Source: Bacteroidia bacterium (GTDB lineage Bacteria; Bacteroidota; Bacteroidia; Bacteroidales; Azobacteroidaceae). From it: a stretch of DNA of 8,156 bases. The notes below the pieces were generated by a model. It searched no databases and was not told where the DNA came from. It saw only the letters and a program-made list of their open reading frames with translations. The stretch lies in NCBI GenBank assembly GCA_025996865.1, contig BNTV01000166.1:1-8156 (forward strand), given 5' to 3'. Positions 1 through 6,237 of this stretch are shown here, one piece after another. Within the stretch, counting starts at the first letter, position 1. Each line of letters begins with the position of its first letter. A program made the translations under genes and the position numbers.

Positions 1-105
1 GGGGATGGGTGCGCTCGAAGCCATTCCCAGTTTTTTTTTGAATTTGCGTACGGCGTACGTGTTGCGCATTAGTGATGGGAGTTCTGACGTGTGATCTTCC
101 GGTCT
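1..105 (-). other. Illumina TruSeq index-adapter read-through (assembly artefact)
   Basis: Read on the minus strand, bases 105-72 match the 34-nt TruSeq index adapter start at 29 of 34 positions by eye (GACCGGAAGATCACACGTC here against GATCGGAAGAGCACACGTC). Bases 71-64 read TAATGCGC, which I recall as TruSeq HT i7 index D708. Bases 63-40 match the 24-nt P7 end at 14 of 24, including the block GCCGT. Bases 39-31 are nine A, as expected when a read runs off the adapter. The 34+8+24 layout fits 105-40 exactly. Bases 30-1 resemble run-off noise. I infer that no biology should be assigned here and that position 1 is a contig end. Confidence 0.9.
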
Positions 106-225
106 CTTTCATGAGTTCCCAACAAGTGGTAATTGCTACGTGTAATTCGGTGCTTTTTGATTTTTTTTTTGAAAATCCATTAAAGATTGAAAAAATGTTT
201 TTATCTTTGTAAAATAAAAGAAAAT
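106..225. other. AT-rich non-coding flank at contig end
   Basis: This stretch lies between the adapter-like sequence and the terminator of the 278-793 gene. It holds homopolymer runs (ten T at 161-170) and no frame that looks coding. A TATCTTTG at 202-209 resembles a -7 element but has no -33 partner at the right distance and would fire straight into a terminator. Base quality may be poor this close to the contig edge. Confidence 0.5.
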
Positions 226-274
226 AACCTTTGGTCGTAAAAGCGGTGTATGCCGGTGCGTAAATCCAAAGGTT
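226..274 (-). terminator. Inverted repeat / probable bidirectional terminator
   Basis: A perfect 9-bp inverted repeat, AACCTTTGG (226-234) and CCAAAGGTT (266-274), encloses 31 bases. On the minus strand it directly follows the stop codon of the 278-793 gene and is followed by a T-rich tract (complement of 211-225). On the plus strand it is followed by a run of T at 273-279, so it could stop transcription from either side. The long loop makes it less typical than the terminators at 1264 and 3883. Confidence 0.6.
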
Positions 275-277
275 TTT

Positions 278-793
278 TTATTGTTCAATCGTGCTGATAC
301 AGTATTGTATTTTTTTATTTTCATCGCTATGCACAACGCCAACAGTCAACTTAATATTCTCGAAATACGGTTTAAATGCGGCTGTTTGTAAATTCATAAT
401 TATCATTTCCTTGTATCGCCTTTGATTTTCAACATCCTTTTTTGGCTTATCTCTTTTTACTTCAATAGCATATCGTAAAACTTCATCGAAAGCGCACATT
501 GCCATCGTGTATTTGTAGTTTCTTGCAGCCTTTTGTACGGTTTCCGAAATACCTTCAAAACGAATTAAAATATCACTTTTAAGCGCAATATTGTATTGTT
601 TCTTTTTTTCGTGTTCTGCCTGCCATTTCCCATAAATAGACCAAATGATTTGTTCCCGTGTCTTAAAATTTTCCTTATTATTCGATTTTGGAATCATGTA
701 ATCAAGAATGTAAATATTATCTGCATCTTCTTTGATTTCAACCGGCAATATTTTATCTACAATTTCTTCTTTTGAAGTAGTGTTTTTTATCAT
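278..793 (-). CDS. Hypothetical protein, 171 aa
   Basis: I do not recognise this family. The protein is soluble-looking, with no signal peptide, membrane segment or cysteine cluster. It is rich in Lys and Glu, with probable helices in the middle (around residues 55-125, containing IIWSIYGKWQAEHEKKK and later FDEVLRYAIEVKRDKP) and a more beta-like end with LTVGVVHSDE. The ATG at 793 is chosen because it follows a strong Bacteroidetes-type promoter at 816-846 by about 22 bases. The stop at 278-280 runs into a hairpin terminator. It points away from the small plus-strand gene at 1023 and shares no operon with the Rhs array. Coding status is supported by length, promoter and terminator rather than by homology. 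Confidence 0.75.
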   Translation of the reverse strand: MIKNTTSKEEIVDKILPVEIKEDADNIYILDYMIPKSNNKENFKTREQIIWSIYGKWQAEHEKKKQYNIALKSDILIRFEGISETVQKAARNYKYTMAMCAFDEVLRYAIEVKRDKPKKDVENQRRYKEMIIMNLQTAAFKPYFENIKLTVGVVHSDENKKIQYCISTIEQ

Positions 794-815
794 AACTTTA
801 TAACTGATTTTTTTG

Positions 816-846
816 CAAAAATACGAAAAAATCCTATTATTACAAA
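816..846 (-). promoter_or_regulatory. Bacteroidetes-type (sigma-ABfr) promoter
   Basis: On the minus strand the -33 element TTTG (846-843) is separated by 19 bases from the -7 element TATTTTTG (823-816), a full match to the TAnnTTTG consensus with the usual 19-21 spacer. It lies 22 bases upstream of the ATG at 793, so it should drive the 278-793 gene with a short leader. This is the best single clue to the phylum. Confidence 0.8.
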
Positions 847-847
847 A

Positions 848-875
848 CCTGCCACAGTCGAAAAACTATGGCGGG
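848..875. repeat. Imperfect inverted repeat abutting the -33 element
   Basis: CCTGCCACAGT (848-858) and ACTATGGCGGG (865-875) pair at 9 of 11 positions, the other two being G-U in RNA, around a 6-base loop. It touches the -33 element of the 793 promoter, so it could be an operator or simply a remnant hairpin. CTGTGGCAGG at 981-990 is the exact reverse complement of 848-857, giving a second, longer-range inverted repeat across the intergenic region. Confidence 0.45.
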
Positions 876-1022
876 CAAAAGCATTAACAGAATTTTCTCA
901 AAAAAGATTTGTCATAAATAAATCATACATGGTGCGGTGTGGCGAAAGTCCTCAAAACGCTTTCGATGGCGTTAGGACACCTGTGGCAGGATTTTTGTTT
1001 AATTCCTAAAACATCGAAAAAA

Positions 1023-1253
1023 ATGAAAAATGAAACCAATTTTGTGCCATTGGCAGAAATGCTGAATGGGGAGGGCATTTCGCATGGTGAACTGTCAATC
1101 CTTTTTGACGAGTTGGCGCACGATTACGCCCGCACTGTTATTGAGTTGCAAATGGCGGATTTGTCGCCGCGTTCTGTTCTGCATGAAAATACCGACCTGT
1201 TTCTGCATCTTTTGCGGGAATTGCGGGACGTGTTTAAGTTATGCAGTTACTGA
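1023..1253 (+). CDS. Small acidic hypothetical protein, 76 aa
   Basis: Unknown function. The predicted product is helical and acidic, starting MKNETNFVPLAEMLNGEGI and ending LRELRDVFKLCSY, with no membrane segment. I chose the ATG at 1023, preceded by an A-rich leader; an in-frame GTG at 939 would give 104 aa, but the extra residues look non-conserved. The last 30 codons recur at 3778-3870. Between the two copies seven codons differ silently and four change the residue (S/T, N/K, L/Y, K/R), a pattern that indicates selection on this reading frame. A terminator follows at 1264. The gene converges on the immunity gene of cassette A. Its repeated tail at a cassette boundary ties it to the Rhs locus, as neighbour or hitchhiker. 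Confidence 0.7.
   Translation: MKNETNFVPLAEMLNGEGISHGELSILFDELAHDYARTVIELQMADLSPRSVLHENTDLFLHLLRELRDVFKLCSY
1161..1253 (+). repeat. Repeat of small-gene tail (copy 1)
   Basis: About 92 bases encoding the C-terminal 30 codons of the small protein match 3778-3870 at more than 80 percent by eye, with the same TGA stop and a related terminator just downstream. This copy sits in the intact gene. The match begins at GTCGCCGCG in both copies and marks the outer edge of an Rhs cassette unit. Confidence 0.8.
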
Positions 1254-1263
1254 AAAGCAAAAA

Positions 1264-1305
1264 CATTGGCAAGGTAAATTGTGCTTTACCAATGCTTTTT
1301 CTTTG
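1264..1305 (+). terminator. Intrinsic terminator of the small gene
   Basis: CATTGG (1264-1269) pairs with CCAATG (1289-1294), and TAAA/TTTA extend the stem past a 5-base bulge. T-rich sequence follows at 1296-1305. It lies 10 bases after the TGA of the small gene and corresponds to the cleaner hairpin at 3883-3920. Confidence 0.65.
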
Positions 1306-1323
1306 TTAAATTGCTATTACAGC

Positions 1324-1344
1324 ACGCCGATTGCAAATCAGCGT
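1324..1344. repeat. Small palindromic hairpin, REP-like
   Basis: ACGC-C-GATT, loop GCA, AATC-A-GCGT forms an 8-bp stem with one mismatch. It lies between two convergent genes (small gene and immunity A), in the position equivalent to the palindrome at 3957-3985. Similar 'GATTGCAAATCAGCG' strings are, from memory, frequent in Bacteroidetes intergenic DNA, so a dispersed repeat is likely. Confidence 0.45.
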
Positions 1345-1364
1345 TAGCGGGATACATTAGAATA

Positions 1365-1604
1365 TTATGCTTTCAAAATATATTTTTCCCATCCTTTATT
1401 TTTTATTTCTTCTATATCTGGATTTACAATAAAACCAAAACACTCACGAGTCGCATTAATCGTATTAATTTCTTGAGGGTCAATCCATTCACTCTCACAT
1501 TCAGTACAGTATAAAAATAAATTTTCACTTATTTTTTCTTTTACTATAATAATCCATCCTTGTTTACATATCGGACACCATTTTATTTTATATTCGTAAC
1601 TCAT
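1365..1604 (-). CDS. Putative immunity protein A, two-CxxC zinc-ribbon type, 79 aa
   Basis: A small cytosolic protein with C10-P-I-C13 and C33-T-E-C36, each followed by a tryptophan-containing turn (KQGW, ESEW). This is the layout of a zinc ribbon. It starts 32 bases after the stop of the cassette A toxin, on the same strand and equally AT-rich, the normal place for the cognate antitoxin of an Rhs tip. I infer that it binds and blocks the tip A toxin in the producing cell and its kin. I recall similar CPxC...CxEC small proteins beside polymorphic toxins in other phyla but cannot name a family. The ATG follows an AT-rich leader without a clear Shine-Dalgarno site, usual for Bacteroidetes. Confidence 0.75.
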   Translation of the reverse strand: MSYEYKIKWCPICKQGWIIIVKEKISENLFLYCTECESEWIDPQEINTINATRECFGFIVNPDIEEIKNKGWEKYILKA

Positions 1605-1636
1605 TTTTGTTATTTTTATATTCGTACTCTGTCATG

Positions 1637-3745
1637 CTAATTTCCATGAGATGGATATGCTGTTATTACTTTATTTGTACCTTGTTGTGTTATTACTGTT
1701 ACATGGTCTAAATTTTCACCTTGATTTCCATAGCCTCCTGCATATCCACTATTTGCCCTCGGAATGATATACTTATCAACACCACTTTCACTAATAGGTT
1801 GTGTTCCATCCCTATTTGCCCAAGCATCATTTGCTGTTTTAACAGGATCACCATAAAAAACTCCATGATCTTCTTTTTGTAAATCGTTTTCTCCATGTTT
1901 ATTTACATGTTCTTCTCTTGTTTCACCTTTTTTTGATACTATTCCCCAATCTAATTCATTAGAAGTGTCCTCATCTTCAAGACAACTTTCCAATCCAAAT
2001 TTATCCACCCACGCATTAGGATTATGAACATAAGCGTAAAGAGTAATACCACCATTTAACCTTATCGGATCCTGATTAATGTACATCCCCTCGTCAGGAG
2101 AATAATATCTGAACCGATTGTAATACAGTCCGGTTTCGCTGTCCTCATATTGTCCTTGATATCGCCAAGGACAATCCGTCTTAAACTCCCCCTGAAACTT
2201 CCGAACTTTCCCGTAACTGCTCAGTTCACAAGCCCAAACTTTCTCACCGTCTTCGCGATACATCGCTTCCGGAGTACCCATATAGTTCGTTGCAATCGAA
2301 AGCTTCTGCTCATTGGTCAGTTTCGCCGTCGGAACAAACGTCCCTTCCTCAAATACCCAGGTCACCAACGGCCGTTTCTCTTCCCTCAGGAACTCGCCTT
2401 TTTCTTCCTCGTAATCCCGGTAATAGTCCGATTTCTGTTCGTGAAGCGGAACATTGCCGTCCCATGTCCAGCGGGTTACTATATTGCCGAACTGCTTGGC
2501 CGTTCTCCGGCCCAAAGCGTCGTACCGGAATATTACTTCCCGTGCGTCGGGGCGCTTTACCTTGTCGAGCATCCCCTGTGCGTTCCATTCGTAGCGCCAA
2601 GTTGCGCCGTGCCTGTCCTTCTTGCGTACCAGATTGCCTTCCGCATCGTACTTGTATTCCCAGTCTTTGGTCTTTACCAACTGTCCGCCGCGGGTATAAA
2701 GCCTGTCCATCCGGTCGAGGCTTTCAAACAGGTTGCCCGACTTGTCGGGATTCCGGTATTCCACCTTACCGTCTTCAAAGACCGTTTTCGACAGGTTGCC
2801 CCAGCCGTCGTATTCGTAGCGCGTTTCCTTGCCGTCTGCAATGACCGAGAGCAGTTTGTCGTTCGTGCCCCAAAGATACGACTTTTCCGACAATAAACTG
2901 CTGTTTTTTTCCGTTTGATGTGAAATGACCCGTCCACGGTTGTCCCGTTCGGTATGCGTTTGCAGGCCGCCGGCAAAATGCCGGGCGGTTTCCAGTCCGA
3001 ATACATCCCGATCGTATCCGGTTTGCCAGCCTTCGGTGGACAGGGAGATGACATCGCCCATCAGGTTATAGCCCGCTTCGATGTCTGCGCCCAGGCTGCT
3101 GGTTATCTTTATCCGGTTGTTCGCTATATCGTATTGGCTTTCTACGTATTCACCGTTATTGCTTTCCTTGATGACACGCCCCAGAATATCCCGTTCGAGG
3201 ATTACTTCGGCATGGGGATTCACTGCTTTGGTTAATAATCCATCCTTGCGGTATTCGTAACTTTCTTCCGTCCCGTCTTCATAACGGACTTTCGTTACCC
3301 GTCCCGCTTCGTCGTATTCATAAAAGATTTCCTTTTTACTTGGACGCTCTACCGAAACAACCCGGCCTGCCAAATCCCGGTTATAACGGCGTGTCAAACC
3401 GTCGAATCCGGTTTCTTCGACAACTTCGCCCTGTGCGTTGAGCTTGAATTCATACCGGTCGCCGTCTTCGTTTTCCACAAATCGCAACTGGTCTTCCGTA
3501 TTATACAGGAAACGGAGGGTGGCGCCCCGTTCGGTCCGGGAGGCTAATTTGTTTACTCCGCGATAGGTAAAACCGACATTCCGGTCTTTGTCCTTCGCAT
3601 GGATGATGTTGCCCTGTTCGTCGTAGGTCAATTCCCGGATGTTTCCGTCGGGCAACTTGATTTTGACGGCATCGCCCAACAGGTTGTATTCGTATTCCGT
3701 AATCCCGTTTTTGGCATTTTCGTAGCGGGTGCAGCGTCCCAGCAA
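1637..3745 (-). CDS. Orphan Rhs protein A, 5'-truncated, with BECR-like ribonuclease tip
   Basis: C-terminal part of an Rhs protein (702 codons as read from a TTG). Residues 1 to about 560 are YD repeats (RYEYDGWGNLSKTV-type units). The Rhs-associated core follows (YYNRFRYYSPDEGMYINQDP) and ends in WVDKFGL at residue 585, where Rhs proteins are normally cleaved. The last 117 residues (1640-1990) are a unique AT-rich tip with EEHVNKHG, HGVFYGDP, HVTVI and a final VITAYP. Histidine-led motifs plus a terminal beta hairpin suggest a BECR-type RNase, by pattern only. Rhs homology continues upstream without a stop to 3778, then gives way to the small-gene tail. No ATG or GTG lies near the junction, so expression as it stands is doubtful. 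The immunity gene follows at 1604. Confidence 0.85.
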   Translation of the reverse strand: MLGRCTRYENAKNGITEYEYNLLGDAVKIKLPDGNIRELTYDEQGNIIHAKDKDRNVGFTYRGVNKLASRTERGATLRFLYNTEDQLRFVENEDGDRYEFKLNAQGEVVEETGFDGLTRRYNRDLAGRVVSVERPSKKEIFYEYDEAGRVTKVRYEDGTEESYEYRKDGLLTKAVNPHAEVILERDILGRVIKESNNGEYVESQYDIANNRIKITSSLGADIEAGYNLMGDVISLSTEGWQTGYDRDVFGLETARHFAGGLQTHTERDNRGRVISHQTEKNSSLLSEKSYLWGTNDKLLSVIADGKETRYEYDGWGNLSKTVFEDGKVEYRNPDKSGNLFESLDRMDRLYTRGGQLVKTKDWEYKYDAEGNLVRKKDRHGATWRYEWNAQGMLDKVKRPDAREVIFRYDALGRRTAKQFGNIVTRWTWDGNVPLHEQKSDYYRDYEEEKGEFLREEKRPLVTWVFEEGTFVPTAKLTNEQKLSIATNYMGTPEAMYREDGEKVWACELSSYGKVRKFQGEFKTDCPWRYQGQYEDSETGLYYNRFRYYSPDEGMYINQDPIRLNGGITLYAYVHNPNAWVDKFGLESCLEDEDTSNELDWGIVSKKGETREEHVNKHGENDLQKEDHGVFYGDPVKTANDAWANRDGTQPISESGVDKYIIPRANSGYAGGYGNQGENLDHVTVITQQGTNKVITAYPSHGN
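2064..3489 (-). repeat. Rhs core repeat, copy A
   Basis: This block aligns with 4761-6186 at a fixed offset of 2697 bases without any indel, at about 95 percent identity by eye and almost perfectly across 2635-2790. The first 525 bases also align with 7632-8156 at offset 5568. Homology ends at the codons for the DPI of the core, about 75 bases before the FGL codons, not at the toxin boundary itself. Copy A continues upstream of 3489 as core that copy B has lost. Confidence 0.9.
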
Positions 3746-3777
3746 ATCGTAATTCCAGCGGTTGCGGCCTTCGTTGA

Positions 3778-3870
3778 ATGTCGCCGCGTACTGTTCTGCA
3801 TGAAAAGACGGATTTGTTTCTGCATTACTTGCGTGAACTGCGGGACGTGTTCAGGCTGTGCAGTTACTGA
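3778..3870 (+). pseudogene. Truncated tail of the small hypothetical gene (copy 2)
   Basis: Thirty codons from MSPRTVLHEKTDLF to RDVFRLCSY, plus TGA, match the end of the 1023-1253 protein. The remainder is missing, replaced exactly at the left edge by Rhs core of cassette A read on the other strand. The ATG at 3778 is probably accidental, because the intact copy has a leucine codon (TTG) here. It looks like a remnant left by the recombination that joined the cassettes. Confidence 0.75.
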
Positions 3871-3882
3871 AAATGAAAAAAA

Positions 3883-3920
3883 GTATTGGTAAAATATTTC
3901 TGTTTTGCCAATGCTTTTTT
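3883..3920 (+). terminator. Intrinsic terminator after the small-gene remnant
   Basis: ATTGGTAAAA (3885-3894) pairs with TTTTGCCAAT (3903-3912), with one G-U pair, around an 8-base loop. A GC and six T follow (3915-3920). It lies 12 bases after the TGA of the remnant and matches the position of the terminator at 1264, confirming that the whole 3' end of the small gene was duplicated. Confidence 0.8.
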
Positions 3921-3956
3921 AATTTACCTCTTTTTTCTTACAAACGAAACGCTTGC

Positions 3957-3985
3957 TTTAGCCCGACGTCGGAGACTACGCTAAA
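3957..3985. repeat. Palindromic hairpin between convergent genes
   Basis: TTTAGC (3957-3962) and GCTAAA (3980-3985) flank a perfect 10-bp palindrome, CCGACGTCGG (3963-3972). It sits 15 bases beyond the stop of immunity gene B and is far more GC-rich than its surroundings. It could be a dispersed REP-like repeat or a processing or termination hairpin. It occupies the slot held by the 1324-1344 hairpin in cassette A, with a different sequence. Confidence 0.55.
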
Positions 3986-3999
3986 CAGGGGTATTACTT

Positions 4000-4356
4000 T
4001 TATGTAAAATCATTTATGTCGTCTATCGCATCATCAATTTTAGACAAATATTTGTTTTCACTTTTTAGTAAATTCAACAAAGGAATTACTTTATCTTTAT
4101 TGATTGTTTTGTGAATTCTAGCTAAATGTCCTAAGCAAGTTATAGCTAATCCACATAAATTTTCATCTCTATCGCTTAAAATAATCCTCAGACAAATTTC
4201 TTGTATCCAGCATTCACTATCCAAATTGAAAGTTAGTTTTAATAATAATTTACAACAAAACTCTATATCTTCATCTAATAATAAGATAGTTTCAATCTCT
4301 TTATACAAGTCATTAACGCTATTAACATCCATTGTTTTCTTCATCTTTTGGCTCAA
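4000..4356 (-). CDS. Putative immunity protein B, HEAT-repeat-like, 110-118 aa
   Basis: An acidic, all-helical protein with paired amphipathic helices: WIQEICLRIIL, then RDENLCGLAITCLGHLARIH, then KVIPLLNLLKSE, ending in DDAIDDINDF. This fits a HEAT/ARM-type repeat fold, a common scaffold for immunity proteins. I recall close relatives with the 'GLA-TCLGHLARIHG' motif beside toxins in other bacteria. The reading frame overlaps the end of the cassette B toxin. Candidate starts are ATG codons at 4356, 4344 and 4332; the 4332 start overlaps the toxin stop by 11 bases and has a purine-rich GAAGAAA just upstream, so it is the one I favour. The overlap suggests translational coupling of toxin and antidote. 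Confidence 0.75.
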   Translation of the reverse strand: MSQKMKKTMDVNSVNDLYKEIETILLLDEDIEFCCKLLLKLTFNLDSECWIQEICLRIILSDRDENLCGLAITCLGHLARIHKTINKDKVIPLLNLLKSENKYLSKIDDAIDDINDFT

Positions 4357-6190
4357 TTATATTTCCTTTTTTATCTACAAGACCAGCCTCTTTTAGAGCA
4401 TTTTTTTGCTCATCATTGAGGCCATCTTTACTCGTATCGTTCCAATCTCTCACATGACCATGATATAATTCTGCTCCGTCTTCGTTTCTTGTCCTCGTTT
4501 TATCTAAAACCACTACTTCATTATTAGCATAGTCAACACCTACTCTACGATCGTTAGTTGGCTTTACTTGAACCGAATTATCTAATGCTGTTTGTCCATC
4601 TGTAGGAGCTTTACTTTTACGTCCTCTATCTTGTTTTCCATGATATGAAGCACCTTCATATACTCTAACTGTATCATCCTTTGCTAATCCAAAAACATCA
4701 ATCCAACTATTTGGGTCGTGAACATAAGCATACAATGTTGGATTATTTCCTGCCAACCCTATCGGATCTTGCGATATATACATCCCCTCCTCTGGACTGT
4801 AGTATCGAAACCGATTATAGTAAAGCCCCGTCTCCGAATCCTCATACTGCCCCTGATACCGAAACGGACAATCCGTCTTAAACTCCCCCTGAAACTTCCG
4901 TACCTTTCCATAAGAGTTCAATTCGCAAGTCCAGACCTTTTCCCCGTCGTCCCGATACATCGCCTCAGGAGTCCCCATGTAGTTCGTTGCAATCGAAAGT
5001 TTCTGCTGATTGGTCAGTTTCGCTGTCGGAACAAACGTCCCTTCCTCAAAGACCCAAGTCACCAACGGCCGTTTCTCTTCCCGCAGGAACTCACCCTTTT
5101 CTTCCTCATAGTCCCGGTAATAATCCGATTTCTGCTCATGAAGCGGAACATTGCCGTCCCATGTCCAGCGGGTAACTATATTGCCGAACTGCTTGGCCGT
5201 CCTCCGGCCCAAAGCATCGTACCGGAATATTACTTCCCGTGCGTCGGGTCGTTTTACCTTGTCGAGCATCCCCTGTGAATTCCATTCGTAGCGCCAAGTT
5301 GCGCCGTGCTTGTCCTTCTTGCGTACCAGATTGCCTTCCGCATCGTACTTGTATTCCCAGTCTTTGGTCTTTACCAACTGTCCGCCGCGGGTATAAAGCC
5401 TGTCCATCCGGTCGAGGCTTTCAAACAGGTTGCCCGACTTGTCGGGATTCCGGTATTCCACCTTACCGTCTTCAAAGACCGTCTTCGACAGGTTGCCCCA
5501 GCCGTCGTATTCGTAGCGCGTTCCCTTGCCGTCCGCAATGACCGAGAGCAGTTTGTCGTTCGTGCCCCAAAGATACGACTTTTCCGACAATAAACTGCTG
5601 TTTTTTTCCGTTTGATGTGAAATGACCCGTCCACGGCTGTCCCGTCCGGTATGCGTTTGCAGTCCGCCGGCAAAACGGCGGGCGGTTTCCAGTCCGAATA
5701 CGTCCCGGTCGTATCCTGTTTGCCAGCCTTCGGTGGACAGGGAGATGACGTCGCCCATCAGGTTGTAGCCCGCTTCAATGTCGGCGCCAAGGCTGCTGGT
5801 AATCTTTATCCGGTTGTTTGCTACATCGTATTGGCTTTCTACATATTCACCGTTACTGCTTTCCTTGATGACACGCCCCAGAATATCCCGTTCGAGGATT
5901 ACTTCGGCATGGGGATTCACTGCTTTGGTCAATAATCCGTCCTTGCGGTACCCGTAACTTTCTTCCGTCCCGTCTTCATAACGGACTTTCGTAACCCGTC
6001 CCGCTTCGTCGTATTCATAAAAGATTTCTTTTTTACCCGGACGCTCTACCGAAACAACCCGGCCTGCCAAATCCCGGTTGTAACGGCGTGTCAAACCGTC
6101 GAATCCGGTTTCTTCGACCACTTCCCCCTGTGCGTTGAGCTTGAATTCATACCGGTCGCCGTCTTCGTTTTCCACGAAACGCAACTCCAA
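4322..6190 (-). CDS. Orphan Rhs protein B, 5'-truncated, with ribonuclease-like tip
   Basis: An Rhs fragment of 622 codons from a TTG that directly follows an in-frame TGA. YD-repeat core matches cassette A from ELRFVENEDGD onward with only about 15 residue changes over 520. The core ends in SWIDVFGL. The last 120 residues (4325-4684) are a different AT-rich tip with YHGKQDRGRKSKAP, RRVGVDYANNEVVVLD and YHGHVRDW. From memory this tip type is widespread in polymorphic toxins. Conserved His, Arg and Lys with short strands suggest an RNase, but I cannot name the family with certainty. With its 5' part gone and no usable start, it is probably a silent cassette that needs recombination into an intact rhs gene. 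Immunity gene B overlaps its 3' end. Confidence 0.85.
   Translation of the reverse strand: MELRFVENEDGDRYEFKLNAQGEVVEETGFDGLTRRYNRDLAGRVVSVERPGKKEIFYEYDEAGRVTKVRYEDGTEESYGYRKDGLLTKAVNPHAEVILERDILGRVIKESSNGEYVESQYDVANNRIKITSSLGADIEAGYNLMGDVISLSTEGWQTGYDRDVFGLETARRFAGGLQTHTGRDSRGRVISHQTEKNSSLLSEKSYLWGTNDKLLSVIADGKGTRYEYDGWGNLSKTVFEDGKVEYRNPDKSGNLFESLDRMDRLYTRGGQLVKTKDWEYKYDAEGNLVRKKDKHGATWRYEWNSQGMLDKVKRPDAREVIFRYDALGRRTAKQFGNIVTRWTWDGNVPLHEQKSDYYRDYEEEKGEFLREEKRPLVTWVFEEGTFVPTAKLTNQQKLSIATNYMGTPEAMYRDDGEKVWTCELNSYGKVRKFQGEFKTDCPFRYQGQYEDSETGLYYNRFRYYSPEEGMYISQDPIGLAGNNPTLYAYVHDPNSWIDVFGLAKDDTVRVYEGASYHGKQDRGRKSKAPTDGQTALDNSVQVKPTNDRRVGVDYANNEVVVLDKTRTRNEDGAELYHGHVRDWNDTSKDGLNDEQKNALKEAGLVDKKGNIIEPKDEENNGC
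4761..6186 (-). repeat. Rhs core repeat, copy B
   Basis: Same block as 2064-3489, ungapped. It breaks off abruptly at 6186, within the codons for QLRFVE, where copy A continues for about 290 further bases. The 50 bases beyond the break (6187-6236) match nothing else in the window. The 3' quarter of the block is the most diverged, and its residue differences group it alternately with copy A and copy C. Confidence 0.9.
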
Positions 6191-6237
6191 TCAGCAGATC
6201 GCACGGGCAGTATTTCGTACTTTAGCACGTTTTATAT

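Noticed and set aside
1..112. Minus-strand frame from ATG at 112 open to the window edge (MKETGRSHVRTP...)
   Set aside because: It is the translation of the adapter-like sequence, not a gene.
202..209. TATCTTTG, a match to the Bacteroidetes -7 consensus on the plus strand
   Set aside because: No TTTG at 19-21 bases upstream, and it points straight into the terminator at 226-274.
136..342. 68-codon minus-strand frame
   Set aside because: It overlaps the end of the 278-793 gene and its terminator in another frame, and its composition is Lys/Phe/Thr-biased AT-rich noise.
1066..1347. Plus-strand frame with a Cys-rich stretch, resembled by the end of 3599-3892
   Set aside because: The resemblance comes from the duplicated small-gene tail read in the wrong frame. 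Differences between the copies are silent in the other frame, not this one.
2150..2896. Long plus-strand open frame (248 codons) opposite Rhs A
   Set aside because: It lies antisense to the conserved Rhs core. Similar frames recur opposite copy B (4718-5278) simply because the core is repeated, and the product is low-complexity and Arg/Pro/Val-rich with no recognisable domain.
1324..3985. Possible CRISPR array or att sites in the repeated spacers
   Set aside because: The repeats are two-copy tails and palindromes without regular spacing, and no integrase or Cas gene is present.
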